Assembly: GCA_044507625.1 (NCBI GenBank)
Contig: JBIQJE010000009.1
Location: forward strand, 57,613-121,612
Length of the DNA: 64,000 nt
Direction: 5' to 3'
Origin: Hyphomicrobium_A sp044507625
GTDB taxonomy: Bacteria; Pseudomonadota; Alphaproteobacteria; Rhizobiales; Hyphomicrobiaceae
The translations under genes were made by a program, and so were the position numbers. Each line of letters begins with the position of its first letter. Position 1 is the stretch's first letter. The notes beneath the pieces were generated by a model that worked only from the letters and a program-made list of their open reading frames with translations, searched no databases and was not told where the DNA came from. Below are positions 42,532 through 50,910 of the stretch, one piece after another.

Positions 42532-44484
42532 ATGGGCGTCGATTTCGAGCCATGGGAGCCCGAGGAGAGCGTCGGCAAGCTCTGGCATTCCATTGTCGAT
42601 CCGCTCGACGCGCCGGGCGCATTCGATACCGCGGCGGCAACACTCGACGAAACCCACGCACGCCTTGGCGTGCTGTTCCGTGGCCTCGGCGGCGCGCGCG
42701 ATGTCGAGATCAAAGCCGCGCGGCAGGAAGCCTCGAGCCATCGCATGTCGTGGCGCCGCGCCTTGGGGCGTAGCGCCGAACGCATCGCAACGGCGAGCTT
42801 CGACGGCGAGACGCTGCGCTTGCCCGAGCGCATCGCGGCCTTCTCCGAGCATGAGGCCAACGTCGCGCTCTACCTCTGGCTCGCAGCCGCCGCCGTTTTC
42901 GCCGAAAGCCCTCCGGCGGAAGCCGATCCGCTCCGGGCCGACATCCGCGCACTGCAGGCGGCGCAGAGAATGACACGGCAGACACTCGCCGAGTGTCCGG
43001 GCCTGCGCCGCAAGCACGCCGCCCTCACGGTTGAAACCCGCAAAGGTCGCTTGCAGCGGCGGTTACCTCCCGTCGAAACGGCCGTAGAGGAAACGATCCT
43101 GCACCTGCTCGGCGGCCCGCTCCCGAAAGGCGAGCTGGCGACCGCGATCGCCGCGGCGGTTCATGGCCAGGCGGATGACCTCACCGGCTTTGTCGCGCCG
43201 CGGGGCTATCGCACGTTTCTTCCCGTTCCGTTATGGCCGGACCTCCGCCCCCTGACGGGCCGCATCAAACATGGCGCCGCCATCGAGGCCGCGCAGGGCG
43301 AAACCCAGGCGCCGGCAAACGCCGAGGAGGGAACATTCAAAGCCTCGCGCAAGCAATCCGATCAGGCCGCGCGCAAGGACAGCCTGATCCTGCATAAGTT
43401 CGAGGCGATCCTCTCCTGGGCGGAATTGCTCAACATCAACCGACGCGTCGATGACGACGACGAGGAGAACGCCAGGAAGGCCGCCGACGATCAGGACGAG
43501 ATCGGCCTCGCCGACGTACCCCAGCAGGCACGCACGCGGCTGCGTCTGCACCTCGATCTGTCGCCGCAGGAAGCCGAATTCGAGCGGCTCGCGGGGGGTC
43601 ACGTCTACCCCGAATGGGACCATCGCGCGCGCGCCTATATGCCGGACTACTGCCGCGTGCTCGCGGGCAGCGCCGATTTGGCATCGCCATCCGGCGGCGG
43701 CGCGGAGATGAGCGCGCGCTCCAATCGCCGCATCCGCAGCGTACGGCGCCAGTTCGAGACCCTGCGACCCAAGCGCGTGCAGCTGACGCGCCAGGTGGAA
43801 GGGCATGACATCGATATCGCTGCCGCGATCGAGGCGCGCGTCGATCTCGTCACCACGGGCGAGCATTCCGACCGTGTTTACATCGCCAGCCGCACCCAGG
43901 CGCACGATCTCGCGGTTTCGATCCTCCTCGATGCCTCCCGCTCGACGGAGACCTACGTCGCCGGCCGGCAGGTGATCGACATCGCGCGCGAGGCGCTACT
44001 GGCCCTTGCCTGGGGCCTCGATGCCTGCGGCGACGACACCGCGATCAATGCCTTTTCCTCGCGCCGCCGCGACCGCGTATTCGTCGCGAGCTGCAAGAGT
44101 TTCGACGAGCCGATGGGCGCGGCGGTCGAGTCGCGGATCGCGGGGTTGCGGCCCGGCCATTTCACGCGTCTCGGCGCCGCGATCCGCCACGTATCGGCAA
44201 CCCTGGCCGAGCGCCCGCGCCAGCGCCGCCTGCTGCTCGTGCTGACCGATGGCAAGCCCAACGACATGGACCACTACGAGGGCCGCTTCGGCATCGAGGA
44301 TACACACATGGCGGTACGCGAAGCGCGCCGCCGCGGACAGTCGGTCTTCGGCGTCACCATCGATACCAAGTCGCAGGCAACGTTCAGCCGGATATTCGGC
44401 AAGGGCGGCTACGTCGTCATTCCCGATCCGGAGAAGCTCGTGGCAGCCCTGCCGCACCTCTATCGTCACCTGGTGAGCGGATGA
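42532..44484 (+). CDS. norD: NorD, VWA-domain activator of NO reductase
   Basis: 650 residues. The N-terminal two-thirds is helical and includes an acidic patch (DDDEENARKAADDQDE). The C-terminal von Willebrand A domain has the MIDAS motif DASRST in AVSILLDASRSTETY, then LLLVLTDGKPNDMDHYEGRFGIED and the final FGVTIDTKSQATF. It works with NorQ in maturation. 10 bp after norQ; the last 4 bp overlap norE. Confidence 0.95.
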   Translation: MGVDFEPWEPEESVGKLWHSIVDPLDAPGAFDTAAATLDETHARLGVLFRGLGGARDVEIKAARQEASSHRMSWRRALGRSAERIATASFDGETLRLPERIAAFSEHEANVALYLWLAAAAVFAESPPAEADPLRADIRALQAAQRMTRQTLAECPGLRRKHAALTVETRKGRLQRRLPPVETAVEETILHLLGGPLPKGELATAIAAAVHGQADDLTGFVAPRGYRTFLPVPLWPDLRPLTGRIKHGAAIEAAQGETQAPANAEEGTFKASRKQSDQAARKDSLILHKFEAILSWAELLNINRRVDDDDEENARKAADDQDEIGLADVPQQARTRLRLHLDLSPQEAEFERLAGGHVYPEWDHRARAYMPDYCRVLAGSADLASPSGGGAEMSARSNRRIRSVRRQFETLRPKRVQLTRQVEGHDIDIAAAIEARVDLVTTGEHSDRVYIASRTQAHDLAVSILLDASRSTETYVAGRQVIDIAREALLALAWGLDACGDDTAINAFSSRRRDRVFVASCKSFDEPMGAAVESRIAGLRPGHFTRLGAAIRHVSATLAERPRQRRLLLVLTDGKPNDMDHYEGRFGIEDTHMAVREARRRGQSVFGVTIDTKSQATFSRIFGKGGYVVIPDPEKLVAALPHLYRHLVSG

Positions 44485-45059
44485 GCACCACCGTCAAAGC
44501 ACAGTCTTCGCAAGTCCAATCCGATGTGCTCTCCGAGCTCCCGGGCGAGCTCATGATGTGGGTGCTGATCGTATCCGAGCTGTTCGTGTTCGGCGCGTTT
44601 CTCATCGTGTTTCTTGCCGTGCGCGTCGCCAATTCCGAGCAGTTCGCCGCCGATCAGGCGCTGCTCAATCAGACGGCGGCGGCGATCAACACCATCGCCC
44701 TGGTGACGAGTGGATTTTGCGCCGCGATGGCGCTGCGCACACGTGAGGCGGGCGACAGGCGACGCGCGCGCCTATGGCTCGCCGGCGCCGGAAGCCTCGG
44801 CATTCTCTTTCTTGTGGTGAAGGGGTTTGAATACTGGAGTAAGGCCGAGCTTGGCATCGGCATCGATACGAGCCCGTTCTTCACGTTCTACTTTCTGATC
44901 ACCGGCTTTCACGCGCTGCATGTCGTCGCCGGCGTTGCCATACTCGCGCTCGTCGCCTGGGCCGATGCGGTGCGCAACATGGAGGCGGCGGTTTCGTTCT
45001 GGCACCTCGTCGATCTCGTATGGGTGCTGCTGTTCCCGATCATTTATATTCTGGGGTGA
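44481..45059 (+). CDS. norE: NorE, cytochrome-oxidase-III-like accessory protein
   Basis: A 192-residue, five-helix membrane protein of the cox3 superfamily (MMWVLIVSELFVFGAFLIVF, FYFLITGFHALHVVAGVAIL, FWHLVDLVWVLLFPIIYIL). It is not essential for NOR activity in other bacteria but raises NO turnover. The start overlaps norD by ATGA, indicating translational coupling. Confidence 0.93.
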   Translation: MSTTVKAQSSQVQSDVLSELPGELMMWVLIVSELFVFGAFLIVFLAVRVANSEQFAADQALLNQTAAAINTIALVTSGFCAAMALRTREAGDRRRARLWLAGAGSLGILFLVVKGFEYWSKAELGIGIDTSPFFTFYFLITGFHALHVVAGVAILALVAWADAVRNMEAAVSFWHLVDLVWVLLFPIIYILG

Positions 45060-45063
45060 GAAG

Positions 45064-45336
45064 ATGCCCGCACGCGATCTCATCGAAGCCTGGGCAGCGC
45101 TCGTCGCGCTGAGTTTGGGCACCGTGCTGCTGGCTTCGCGCGGCGCGCCGGCGGGGCCGTACGTGGCGCTTGGCGTGCTGGTGCTCGCCGGCTTCAAAGC
45201 CCGCGTGATCCTCGCCCGTTACCTCGGCATCGGCGGCTCGCGTTTTTGGATGCGCACGTTCGATCTCGTGATCGGACTTTTTCTTGCGCTCTGCTTTGGG
45301 CTCTACCTATTCGGCTCGCAAGGGTTGAGAGGATGA
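45064..45336 (+). CDS. norF: NorF-like cox4-type membrane protein
   Basis: 90 residues with three hydrophobic helices (LIEAWAALVALSLGTVLLAS, GPYVALGVLVLAGFKARVILARYL, DLVIGLFLALCFGLYLF). This is the pattern of NorF and cytochrome c oxidase subunit IV in the prokaryotic family. The start ATG is 4 bp after norE. An upstream in-frame extension would run through norE and is rejected. Confidence 0.87.
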   Translation: MPARDLIEAWAALVALSLGTVLLASRGAPAGPYVALGVLVLAGFKARVILARYLGIGGSRFWMRTFDLVIGLFLALCFGLYLFGSQGLRG

Positions 45337-45340
45337 TCGC

Positions 45341-45592
45341 ATGACGGAGCGTTCCCACGCCGCCCTGGATGCAACCGGGAAGCCGCCCGTTTCCATCGGA
45401 CTTCTGCTGTTTTGCTATGCTCTTCTCGGGCCGGGGTGCGCGATCAACGCGGTCTTTGTCGCCCTCGCGATCCCTGCCGCCGCGCCCTACGGCGTAACCG
45501 GTCTCCTCGTCGCCGCCGCGATCGGGTTGGTGCTCGGCATTGTGCCGGCGAGATGGCTCGCACGCCGCATTGCCGAGGGCCTCGCCGACTGA
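45341..45592 (+). CDS. 83-residue membrane protein at the end of the nor operon
   Basis: A small protein with two hydrophobic helices (VSIGLLLFCYALLGPGCAINAVFVALAIP and GVTGLLVAAAIGLVLGIVPARWLARRI), 4 bp after norF and so translated from the same mRNA. No known nor accessory matches. The Gly/Ala-rich helix pair could pack against NorE/NorF. Unknown function. Confidence 0.75.
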   Translation: MTERSHAALDATGKPPVSIGLLLFCYALLGPGCAINAVFVALAIPAAAPYGVTGLLVAAAIGLVLGIVPARWLARRIAEGLAD

Positions 45593-45631
45593 GGGGCGTA
45601 CGGGCGATTGCTGTCCGCTGAAAAAAGGATG

Positions 45632-45654
45632 CCCCGGACCTTTGCGGTCCGGGG
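45632..45654 (+). terminator. hairpin at the end of the nor operon
   Basis: A 9-bp perfect stem CCCCGGACC/GGTCCGGGG with a 5-base loop, 39 bp after the last gene. A-run on the 5' side (AAAAAA), only CTGGTT on the 3' side. Confidence 0.6.
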
Positions 45655-45851
45655 CTGGTTGCCGCTGGAGGGGGGCGCCTGCGGCAAACCTAAGGAAGCC
45701 GCGGGGGGAACGGCTTCGTGCATCCACAACGTTGCTCAGCCCGCCAGTGTTCCATCCCGGCGCGAGCATTGTTTCTCGGGGGTCACAATCGTGATGCCGC
45801 GTGGGCTAGCCTGTCGAAATTCGTCCATACGAATCAGATATTTGCCCCCGT

Positions 45852-47042
45852 ATGCTCGAATGGCTGCAAAGTATCGATTCAAACTTTCTTGAAACGCTGC
45901 CGGGTGAAATCCCGCCGCCTCTTTTCTATGGATTAGGGGCAATCGTCGGGCTTTTGGCCCTGCTCGTCCTGCTGCGGGTGGGGCGAGCACGCGGCGAGGC
46001 GACGCAGATGGAGTTCGCCGAGCTGAAAGGTCGCCTTTCGGCGATGGCCGAATTCACCACGCAGCAAAATGCTGAACAGGTGCGCGCCGTCAACGACCGC
46101 CTCGACGGTCTGGCGCGCCACCTCGCGCAAGCGCTGGATACCACCACCGCGCGCCTCGGAGACAACCTGAGCGAAGCCGGGCGCCGCACGTCGGAAAGTC
46201 TCTCCACGCTGCACGAGCGGCTCGCGCTCATCGAGGAGGCGAAACGCAGCCTCTCCGCCCTGTCGAGCGAGGTCGGATCGCTGCACGGCGTATTGGCGAA
46301 CAAGCAAGCGCGCGGAGCGTTCGGCCAGGTGCGCATGGAGACCATCGTGCGCGACGCGCTGCCCTCCAGCGCTTTCGACTTCCAGCCGACGCTCTCGAAC
46401 GGCAAGCGCCCGGACTGCGTCATCCGCTTGCCGAACGCCGAGCCGCTGGTTGTGGATTCCAAGTTTCCGCTGGAGGGCTTCGAAGCGCTGCGCATCGCGC
46501 GCACGCCCGAGGAAACAAAGCTCGCCTGCGCCGCGGTGCGCGAGGCGGTAGGCCGCCACGTCGCGGCCATCGCCGACAAGTACCTCATTCCCGGCGAGAC
46601 GCAGGATTCGGCGCTCATGTTCGTGCCGTCGGAATCGATCTGCGCCGATCTGTTCGAGAAATTCCCCGATCTGGTGCAGGCGGCTCACCGTGCGCGGGTG
46701 ATGATCGTTGCGCCCAACACCTTGATGCTCGCGGTGCAGACGGTGCAGGCGCTGCTCAAAGACGCCAAGATGCGCGACCACGCCGATGTCATCCAGCGCG
46801 AGGTCGGCCTGCTGCTCACCGATGTCGCCCAGCTCGTGGAGCGCGTCTCCGACCTCGAGCGGCACTTCGCCCTGTCGCGCAAATCCCTGGAGAAGGTTTC
46901 CGCCTCCACGGCAAAGATCCTCGGACGCCGCGAGCGGCTGTCCTCGCTCGATCTCGAGGCGATGAAGAACAGCGGCGGGAATGGCGCCTCACCGCCGGAG
47001 ATCGAGGCGCTTGTGCAGCCGAATTCCGCGGACAGCTCTTAG
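45852..47042 (+). CDS. rmuC: RmuC family protein
   Basis: 396 residues: an N-terminal membrane helix (LFYGLGAIVGLLALLVLLRVG), a coiled coil (residues 40-140) and the RmuC nuclease-like domain (GAFGQVRMETIVRDALP, RPDCVIRLPNAEPLVVDSKFPLEGFEAL, DSALMFVPSESICADLFEKFPDLVQAAHRARVMIVAPNTLM). In E. coli it limits recombination at inverted repeats. The PD-(D/E)XK-like residues in DCVIRLP...VVDSKFP are present. Confidence 0.93.
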   Translation: MLEWLQSIDSNFLETLPGEIPPPLFYGLGAIVGLLALLVLLRVGRARGEATQMEFAELKGRLSAMAEFTTQQNAEQVRAVNDRLDGLARHLAQALDTTTARLGDNLSEAGRRTSESLSTLHERLALIEEAKRSLSALSSEVGSLHGVLANKQARGAFGQVRMETIVRDALPSSAFDFQPTLSNGKRPDCVIRLPNAEPLVVDSKFPLEGFEALRIARTPEETKLACAAVREAVGRHVAAIADKYLIPGETQDSALMFVPSESICADLFEKFPDLVQAAHRARVMIVAPNTLMLAVQTVQALLKDAKMRDHADVIQREVGLLLTDVAQLVERVSDLERHFALSRKSLEKVSASTAKILGRRERLSSLDLEAMKNSGGNGASPPEIEALVQPNSADSS

Positions 47043-47088
47043 CGCCGCCGTTCTTCGCCATCCGTGAAGGCCCGCACGAAGGCGCGGC

Positions 47089-47595
47089 CTACTGCGCGAT
47101 CCAGTCGGCGCATTTCGCAGGCGGCGTTGTCTCGCCCCACGGGCTGATCGGCACCGCGGACGTCGAGTTCTCGGGGCTGCCCTCGATGATCTTGTCCGTA
47201 TAGATGAGATAGACCAGCACGTTGCGCTTGGGATCGCAGCCGCGCACGATCTGCATGCGCTTGAAGATCAGCGAGCGGCGCTGGCTGAAAGCTTCCGCAC
47301 CCTGCTCCAGCTTGCGCTTGAACTTGATCGGCCCTACCTGCCGGCAGGCGAGCGATGCGTTCGAAAGCTCCTCGGCGAGTCCGAGCCAGCCCGTCCAGCC
47401 GCCCTTCTCCGGGACGGTGAAATAGCAGGTGACGCCTTCCACGTCCAGATCGTCGATGGCATAGGTGCCGAGCTTGTGGTCCGGCGACAGCAGCTTCCAG
47501 ACAGTCGTCTTCTTGAAGATGAGGTCCGGGTTGTCGGCGACCACCGGTGCGATGGTGAGAAGAATGAGACCAAGACAGACGGCAAGACGGCGCAT
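47089..47595 (-). CDS. CreA family exported protein
   Basis: 168 residues: a signal peptide (MRRLAVCLGLILLTIAPVVA) and the CreA-type domain: FKKTTVWKLLSPDHKLGTYAIDDLDVEGVTCYFT, CRQVGPIKF and MQIVRGCDPKRNVLVYLIYTDKIIEGSPENSTSAVPI. GGGAGA precedes the ATG at 47595 by 6 bp. The function of CreA is unknown. Three Cys residues probably form disulfides. Confidence 0.9.
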   Translation of the reverse strand: MRRLAVCLGLILLTIAPVVADNPDLIFKKTTVWKLLSPDHKLGTYAIDDLDVEGVTCYFTVPEKGGWTGWLGLAEELSNASLACRQVGPIKFKRKLEQGAEAFSQRRSLIFKRMQIVRGCDPKRNVLVYLIYTDKIIEGSPENSTSAVPISPWGETTPPAKCADWIAQ

Positions 47596-47742
47596 GTGAT
47601 CTCCCACGGGTGATGCGAAAGGTGCGGCGTCGATATGCAGCTCGATGCGGGCAGATGGCGACGGCGCCGCGCCGGTGCAAGCGGCAGCGACGTCCTGCGA
47701 TGTGAGCGAGTGACCAGCGAGCGCGTGAAAGGGAATGGAAGC

Positions 47743-48228
47743 GTGAGACAACCGATCAGCGTAGCAGCGAAAGTTTTTGCCGCCGTCGCCCTGCTCGGGC
47801 CGCTGATCGGCGGCCTTGCCTTCATAACGCTCACCGAGCTGTTCCGGTGGTCGAGCGGCCTCGGTGCCGGCTCGCTGCCGCGGCCTATCCACGATGTCGT
47901 GGAGGGGGTGCTCGTGTTGATCCAGGCCTCATACATGATCGGCGGCCCTTCGGCTCTCCTCGCCGGGCTCGCGCTTGGCGCTTGGGTCGCATGGGGCGGG
48001 CGTTTAACCGTGTGGTCATGCCTTGCCGCTGCTGAGGTCTATGCACTGATGCTGGCCGTAGTCCTCCTGTTGGATGGCTTGCCGCCTGCCGCAGTGTCGG
48101 TACAGGTGGGGTTGATCGCCGTTTTATCCGCCATTGCGGCCTTGGGAGGCTACCTGCTGCTGCGGAAGACGGCCCTGGCGCGTGGCATTAACGCGCCCGC
48201 CAGTGGCGACCCCGGGGACGTGACGTAG
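47743..48228 (+). CDS. hypothetical four-helix membrane protein
   Basis: 161 residues from GTG 47743 (preceded by GGAATGGAAG). Helices: VFAAVALLGPLIGGLAFITLT, GPSALLAGLALGAWVAWGG, VWSCLAAAEVYALMLAVVLLLD and VGLIAVLSAIAALGGYLLLRK. No motif known. An in-frame extension starting at 47635 is also open; the length is therefore uncertain. Divergent from creA. Confidence 0.65.
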   Translation: MRQPISVAAKVFAAVALLGPLIGGLAFITLTELFRWSSGLGAGSLPRPIHDVVEGVLVLIQASYMIGGPSALLAGLALGAWVAWGGRLTVWSCLAAAEVYALMLAVVLLLDGLPPAAVSVQVGLIAVLSAIAALGGYLLLRKTALARGINAPASGDPGDVT

Positions 48229-48235
48229 GGGGCGG

Positions 48236-48745
48236 ATGTGGTACAAGCCGGCCATGAGCAAACCCCGAAGCCCGCGCGAAACCAGGAAAAAGCAGGAAAC
48301 CCCCGGCTTCCGTCCGTTCTGGGAGGTGAAGTCGCTCGACGAGATGTCGCGCGAAGAATGGGAATCCCTGTGCGATCGCTGCGGCCAGTGCTGCCTGCTG
48401 AAGATCGAGGACGAGGACACGGGCGACATCTACCTGACGCGCCTTGGGTGCAAATTGCTCGATACCAACTCATGCTGCTGTCGCGATTACCCCAACCGCA
48501 AGAAGAAGGTGCCCGATTGTCTCAGCATCGGCCCTGACGACATCGCGCAGATGCCGTGGCTGCCGGAAACATGTGCCTATCGCACCCTTGCCGAAGGCCG
48601 TGATCTCGCGTGGTGGCATCCGCTCGTCTCGGGCGATCCGGAAACGGTGCACGAAGCGGGCGTCTCGGTGCGCGGCTGGGCACGCAGCGAGAAGGGCGTC
48701 CGCGATAGGGACATCGCCCGCTACATCATCGGTCAGGCGGGCTAG
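48236..48745 (+). CDS. YcgN/UPF0260 family cysteine-cluster protein
   Basis: Up to 169 residues. Conserved cysteines: ESLCDRCGQCCLLKIED, LGCKLLDTNSCCCRDYPNRKKKVPDC and TCAYRTLAEGRDLAWWHPLVSGDPETVHEAG. The clusters bind iron-sulfur or zinc in related families; the role is unknown. The first ATG at 48236 and a second at 48254 are both possible. It is followed 22 bp on by the second palindrome array. Confidence 0.92.
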   Translation: MWYKPAMSKPRSPRETRKKQETPGFRPFWEVKSLDEMSREEWESLCDRCGQCCLLKIEDEDTGDIYLTRLGCKLLDTNSCCCRDYPNRKKKVPDCLSIGPDDIAQMPWLPETCAYRTLAEGRDLAWWHPLVSGDPETVHEAGVSVRGWARSEKGVRDRDIARYIIGQAG

Positions 48746-48767
48746 AGTGCTTCGGAGGAGATAGGGA

Positions 48768-48923
48768 GTGCTTCCGGAAAAGTGGACCCCGGTTTTCCGA
48801 TGAGAAGCACGAGGAGATAGAGAGTGCTTCCGGAAAAGTGGACACCGGTTTTCCGATGAGAAGCACGGAGGAGATAGAGAGTGCTTCCGGAAAAGTGAGC
48901 ACCGGCTTTTCGCTGAGAAGCAC
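48768..48923. repeat. three tandem 43-bp palindromes (REP-like), array 2
   Basis: Copies at 48768-48810, 48824-48866 and 48881-48923, periods 56 and 57 bp, linkers GAGGAGATAGA-like. They belong to the same family as 5410-5562, with GTGGACMCC in place of GTGGGAACC in the loop. The third copy has mutations in its right arm (CGGCTTTTCGC). A partial fourth half (AGAGTGCTTC) is at 48744. It lies between the YcgN-family gene and uup. Confidence 0.9.
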
Positions 48924-48978
48924 GATCGAGACGTATCCAACGCCCAAGCCTTAAATCCCATTCAGCTATCGGACCACC

Positions 48979-50811
48979 ATGGCGCCTCCGCTTCTGCAGC
49001 TCAGCGACATTGCGCTCACCTTCGGCGGCCACCCGCTGCTCGACGGCGTCGAGCTTTCCGTTTCCGCGGGCGAGCGCGTGTGCCTTGTCGGCCGCAACGG
49101 TTCGGGCAAGTCCACGCTGCTGAGAATAGCGGCGGGACTGATCGAGCCGGACCACGGCACGCGCTTCGTACAGCCCGGCGCCGTCGTGCGTTATCTGCCG
49201 CAGGAGCCCGACTTCTCCGGATACACGACGACCCTCGCCTACGTCGAGGCGGGCCTCGGCGCCAGCGACGACACCCACGCGGCGCGCTACCTGTTGCAAC
49301 AGCTTGGTCTCACCGGCGATGAAGACCCCGCACATCTTTCTGGCGGCGAGGCGCGCCGCGCCGCCCTTGCGCGCGTGCTGGCGCCGCAGCCGGATATTCT
49401 CCTACTCGACGAGCCGACGAACCATCTCGATATGCCGACCATCGAGTGGCTCGAAGGCACCCTTGCCGGCCAGCGCGGCGCGCTCGTCCTCATCAGCCAC
49501 GATCGCCGCTTCCTCGAAGCGCTCTCGCGCACGACGGTGTGGCTCGACCGCGGACAGGCGCGGCGCGTCGAGGTGGGATTCAAGCAGTTCGAAGGCTGGC
49601 GCGACCAGCAGCTCGCCGACGAGGAGGTGCAGCAACACAAGCTCGACCGCAAGATCGTGCGCGAGGAGCATTGGGTGCGCTACGGCGTCACCGCGCGGCG
49701 CAAGCGCAACGTGCGGCGCATGGCGGAGCTGGCAACACTGCGCCAGCAGCGGCGCGAACACCGCCGCGCCACGGGCAAAGCCGTCATCGAGGCCGCGCAG
49801 GCGGATAAATCCGGCGCGCTCGTCATCGAGGCGAAGGATATCGGCAAGGCTTACGGCGAGCGGCCCATCGTCGAGCATTTCTCCACCCGTGTGATGCGCG
49901 GCGACCGCATCGGCATCGTCGGCCCCAACGGATCGGGCAAGACGACGCTCGTCGGCCTCCTGACCGGCGTGCTCCCGCCCGACACCGGCGAGATTCGCCT
50001 CGGCTCCAACATCGAGATGGCTTCGCTGGAACAGGACCGCGACAGCCTCAATCCCAATTGGACGCTCGCCGAAGCGCTGACCGGTGGCCGCGGCGATCAG
50101 GTGGCCGTGGGGGGCAAGCACAAGCACGTCGTCAGCTACATGAAGGATTTCCTGTTCCAGGCCGAGCAGGCGCGTACGCCGCTACGCGTACTGTCGGGCG
50201 GCGAGCGCGGCCGGCTCATGCTTGCGCGCGCTCTGGCCAAACCCTCCAACGTGCTGGTGCTGGACGAGCCGACCAACGACCTCGACCTCGAAACCCTCGA
50301 CGTGCTGGAGGAGATGCTGTCGGAATATTCCGGCACCGTCATCCTCATCAGCCACGACCGCGACTTCCTCGATCGCGTGGTGCATTCGGTCATCGTGCCT
50401 GAAGGTAATGGCAAGTGGAGCGAATACCCCGGCGGCTATTCCGACATGCTGGCTCAGCGCGGCGCCGATCTGTCGGGGCGGCGCACCGCACCGGCGGCGA
50501 AGGCCAAACCCGTCGCCGCGGCGGAGACGGGCGATGCGCCCGCCGCTCAGACTTCAGCGCCAAGCGCCAGGCGCAAGCTGAGCTTCAAGGAGAAGCACGC
50601 GCTTGAAACGCTGCCCAGGCAGATGGCGGCGCTCCAGGACGAGGCGAAGAAGCTCACCGAGGCCCTCGCCGACCCCGGGCTTTACGCGCGCGATGCAAAG
50701 GCCTTCGCCGATAGATCGGCCCGCCTCGCCGCCGTCGAGGCAGAGCTCGCGGCTGCCGAGGAGAAATGGCTGGAGCTCGAAATCCTGCGCGAGGAAATCG
50801 AAGGCGTTTAA
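48979..50811 (+). CDS. uup: ABC-F family ATPase, Uup type
   Basis: 610 residues with two ABC cassettes and no membrane part. Walker A motifs are GRNGSGKST and GPNGSGKTT, signatures are HLSGGEARRAALARVL and LSGGERGRLMLARAL, and Walker B motifs are LLDEPTNHLD and VLDEPTNDLD. A linker with RRKRNVRRMAELATLR sits between them. The C-terminal coiled coil after residue 530 is typical of Uup, which acts on ribosomes or DNA-linked processes. Independent transcription unit. Confidence 0.94.
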   Translation: MAPPLLQLSDIALTFGGHPLLDGVELSVSAGERVCLVGRNGSGKSTLLRIAAGLIEPDHGTRFVQPGAVVRYLPQEPDFSGYTTTLAYVEAGLGASDDTHAARYLLQQLGLTGDEDPAHLSGGEARRAALARVLAPQPDILLLDEPTNHLDMPTIEWLEGTLAGQRGALVLISHDRRFLEALSRTTVWLDRGQARRVEVGFKQFEGWRDQQLADEEVQQHKLDRKIVREEHWVRYGVTARRKRNVRRMAELATLRQQRREHRRATGKAVIEAAQADKSGALVIEAKDIGKAYGERPIVEHFSTRVMRGDRIGIVGPNGSGKTTLVGLLTGVLPPDTGEIRLGSNIEMASLEQDRDSLNPNWTLAEALTGGRGDQVAVGGKHKHVVSYMKDFLFQAEQARTPLRVLSGGERGRLMLARALAKPSNVLVLDEPTNDLDLETLDVLEEMLSEYSGTVILISHDRDFLDRVVHSVIVPEGNGKWSEYPGGYSDMLAQRGADLSGRRTAPAAKAKPVAAAETGDAPAAQTSAPSARRKLSFKEKHALETLPRQMAALQDEAKKLTEALADPGLYARDAKAFADRSARLAAVEAELAAAEEKWLELEILREEIEGV

Positions 50812-50910
50812 GCTAGGGCACGGTACGCCGGGCATGGAGGCGGCGAGGCCGCGGTGCGCCGGTCTCTTTCCGTCTTGGCCGCCATCCAAGCCAATTGCAG
50901 TAACCGGGAG

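Noticed and set aside
37522..45592. A complete denitrification island
   Set aside because: No nirK/nirS, nosZ or narG occurs in the window; the genes support only NO sensing, reduction and protection.
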